Shown here: one piece after another, positions 6,219-7,588 of the stretch
How positions within the stretch are numbered: the first letter of the stretch is position 1
How the letters are laid out: each line of letters begins with the position of its first letter
Origin: Nanohaloarchaea archaeon PL-Br10_U2g5
GTDB lineage: Archaea; Halobacteriota; Halobacteria; Halobacteriales; Haloferacaceae
Assembly: GCA_001564205.1 (NCBI GenBank)
Contig: LKMY01000073.1
Span: forward strand, 1 to 7,588
DNA length: 7,588 nt
Direction of reading: 5' to 3'
Translations under genes and position numbers: made by a program
The notes under the pieces: generated by a model
The model's database searches: none
What the model was told of the DNA's origin: nothing
What the model saw: only the letters and a program-made list of their open reading frames with translations

Positions 6219-6256
6219 GTTGTCGTCGTTGCCATCGTTTGCTTTATTGCGTCCAC

Positions 6257-6280
6257 GCGCTTGGCGTTTCCAACAGGCGC
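6257..6280 (-). repeat. Bulged hairpin between the binding-protein and ATPase genes
   Basis: GCGCTTGG (6257-6264) pairs with CCAA (6270-6273) and GCGC (6277-6280), leaving a CTG bulge on one arm in the RNA and a 5-base loop. In the transcript this is an 8-bp stem with one 3-base bulge, 33 bases after the znuA-like stop. It could stabilise the upstream message or reduce read-through, giving more binding protein than ATPase. That role is inference. Confidence 0.35.
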
Positions 6281-6287
6281 TACTACA

Positions 6288-6325
6288 TTCATGTTACGCA
6301 TCGAGGTTCATGTTACGCATCGAGG
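6288..6325. repeat. Perfect 19-bp tandem duplication across the znuA-like stop codon
   Basis: The unit TTCATGTTACGCATCGAGG occurs twice with no gap and no mismatch, at 6288-6306 and 6307-6325. The right copy holds the last four codons' end and the TAA stop (6315-6313) of the binding-protein gene; the left copy lies in the intergenic gap and repeats that stop region. Because 19 is not a multiple of 3 and the first stop is kept, the protein is not altered. Confidence 0.95.
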
Positions 6326-7588
6326 GCCGTTCGGAGCGACGGCACGTTGATCTCTACCATTTGTTCGACCCATCCCCACTCGTCGTCCTGCCACGTCGGT
6401 GTCGTCCCCTCTGCCGGCGTGAGCGGCTCGGCGTTCTCCACGTCGGTGTTCTCGAAGATCACGTCGATCATCTGTGGCACGTCGGTCTCCGGGTCGGGCG
6501 CCTCGAACGGGTCGTACAGCACGGTGTGGATGTCGTGCTCCTCGATGATCTCGATGAGGCCGGCGATATCCTCGAACGACTCGGTGGCGTCCGGAGAGAT
6601 CCCGACCGGCGTTCGAAGCTCGAAGTCGTATCGCCGTTCGAGGTACTGAAACGAGTCGTGGCCGGCGAGGACGGCGATATCGCGATCGGCGTCTTCAGCG
6701 AGCGATTCGAACGCCTCGTGGACCTCGTCCATTCGATCGGTGTACGCGGCGGCGTTCTCCTCGTAGGCGTCGGCGTTCTCGGGGTCGAGTTCGACTAACG
6801 CGTCGCGGATTCCCCCGACCATCTCCTGACCGAGGACGGGATCAGCGTAGACGTGCGGGTCGTGAAACTCTGAGGCACCCGTATCCCCTTGCTCGACGAC
6901 TTCGAAGGCCGCCGGCTCGTTGGCGGTGTCGTAGATGACCTCCCCCTCTTCGAGCACTTCGAAGACGACCGCGGTACGTCCGGTCTCGATCCCGGAGAGT
7001 TCGACTTGTCGTCCGTGGGCCGCGATCTCTACGAGGTCGGCCTCGCCCTCGGCGATCCGGGCGTCGACCTGGTATCGCTCGCCGTCGCCGAGCGGGACGA
7101 CGCGGTCTTGGTCGTCTTCGATGACGAGACCGACCGGGACGGTGGAATCGATCGGGACGTCGGGAACGCCGCCGTGCCAGTGTCCGGTGTGCCAGTATCC
7201 GAGCTGGTCGTCAGAGCGGAGGTCGTAGATGTCGAACTCCTCGAGTCGGAGGCTCTCTCGCGGGTATTCGTGGCCGCGATCGAATTCGGGGAGCGCGCCG
7301 GAGTCGAAACCGATGAGCTGTGGTCCGAGCCCGTCGAGAAGATTGTACGTCGCGACATCGTCGTAGTCGCGTTCGAGTTCGGCGGCAACGTCCTGCGCCC
7401 ACGAGAACTCGGGCGTGTCGAGATAGAAGAACGCGCTCGTGGACGCGATGTCGCGTGCGACGTTGCCGTCGGGGCTCCATCCGTGGCCCATCTGTCCGAC
7501 GGATACTGGGTTTCTGATCTCAAACCGGTCTCCAGCGACGTGGTCTGCCCAGTCTTGAATGGTAAAAAACGCCGTGTACACTGACTGA
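6313..7588 (-). CDS. znuA: Metal ABC transporter substrate-binding protein (ZnuA/TroA type) with inserted domain, N-terminus cut off
   Basis: The frame stays open to the window edge, so the start, signal peptide and lipobox lie beyond 7588. A GTG at 7581 is only an internal Val in ...SVYTAFFTIQDWADHVAGDR, the first strand of the mature fold. Numbering from that Val, the metal-site residues of cluster A-I binding proteins are visible: His33 (GQMGHGWSPDGN), His243 (FHDPHVYADPVLG), His308 (LAGHDSFQYLERRYDFE) and probably Asp357 (VLYDPFEAPDPE). The block GISPDATESFEDIAGLIEII is also typical. At 422 residues plus the missing start, it is far longer than the usual 290-330. The excess is residues about 95-235, an insert with the His cluster WHTGHWHGG (130-138) and then a beta-rich, Ig-like stretch. 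It captures Zn or a similar ion outside the cell for the permease. First gene of the operon within this window. Confidence 0.93.
   Translation of the reverse strand, partial: QSVYTAFFTIQDWADHVAGDRFEIRNPVSVGQMGHGWSPDGNVARDIASTSAFFYLDTPEFSWAQDVAAELERDYDDVATYNLLDGLGPQLIGFDSGALPEFDRGHEYPRESLRLEEFDIYDLRSDDQLGYWHTGHWHGGVPDVPIDSTVPVGLVIEDDQDRVVPLGDGERYQVDARIAEGEADLVEIAAHGRQVELSGIETGRTAVVFEVLEEGEVIYDTANEPAAFEVVEQGDTGASEFHDPHVYADPVLGQEMVGGIRDALVELDPENADAYEENAAAYTDRMDEVHEAFESLAEDADRDIAVLAGHDSFQYLERRYDFELRTPVGISPDATESFEDIAGLIEIIEEHDIHTVLYDPFEAPDPETDVPQMIDVIFENTDVENAEPLTPAEGTTPTWQDDEWGWVEQMVEINVPSLRTALDA

Noticed and set aside
7579..7581. GTG as the start of the znuA-like gene
   Set aside because: The frame is open upstream to the window edge, and a start here would delete the signal peptide and begin in the first core strand. 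It is an internal Val.
6889..7584. Plus-strand open frame opposite the znuA-like gene
   Set aside because: It is antisense to a gene with all its metal-binding motifs, and shows no recognisable domain or promoter. The similar frames opposite the ATPase (5466-6068) and permease were rejected for the same reason.

Overview
The window comes from a haloarchaeon (Halobacteriales/Haloferacales type). The evidence is GC-rich DNA, very acidic proteins rich in Asp and Glu, GTG as well as ATG starts, and A/T-rich TATA-like boxes centred about 25-28 bases upstream of start codons with no Shine-Dalgarno sequence, the usual haloarchaeal leaderless arrangement. Nine protein genes can be supported. Both end genes are cut by the window. 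I see no tRNA, rRNA, insertion sequence, CRISPR array or phage gene.

Left part (1-2824): a TraB/PrgY (Tiki-superfamily) membrane protein gene on the minus strand, with its C-terminus missing, is divergent from a plus-strand gene for a membrane-anchored ArsR-like winged-helix protein. Two further plus-strand genes follow, each with its own promoter: a bifunctional-nuclease (BFN/DUF151) domain protein and a YciA/BACH-type hotdog acyl-CoA thioesterase.

Middle part (2852-4233): a two-gene minus-strand operon converges on the thioesterase. It encodes a DCC-family (DUF393) thiol-disulfide protein and, 3 bases downstream, a DUF123 GIY-YIG-like (Uri superfamily) nuclease. Upstream of it lies a separately promoted gene for a 94-residue protein I cannot name.

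Right part (4339-7588): an ABC importer operon for zinc or a similar divalent metal, transcribed leftwards in the order binding protein (znuA-like, N-terminus beyond the window), ATPase (znuC-like) and permease (znuB-like). The ATPase and permease genes overlap by ATGA. The 106-base gap between the binding protein and ATPase genes holds one copy of a 19-bp tandem duplication, a bulged hairpin and a Shine-Dalgarno before a GTG start. The binding protein carries an inserted domain of roughly 130-140 residues with a His-Trp-His cluster, where E. coli ZnuA has its His-rich loop.

Most of this is ordinary chromosomal gene content. I found no convincing new multi-gene system. The most interesting items are the inserted domain of the binding protein, the fresh-looking 19-bp duplication at its stop codon, and the membrane-tethered regulator divergent from traB.
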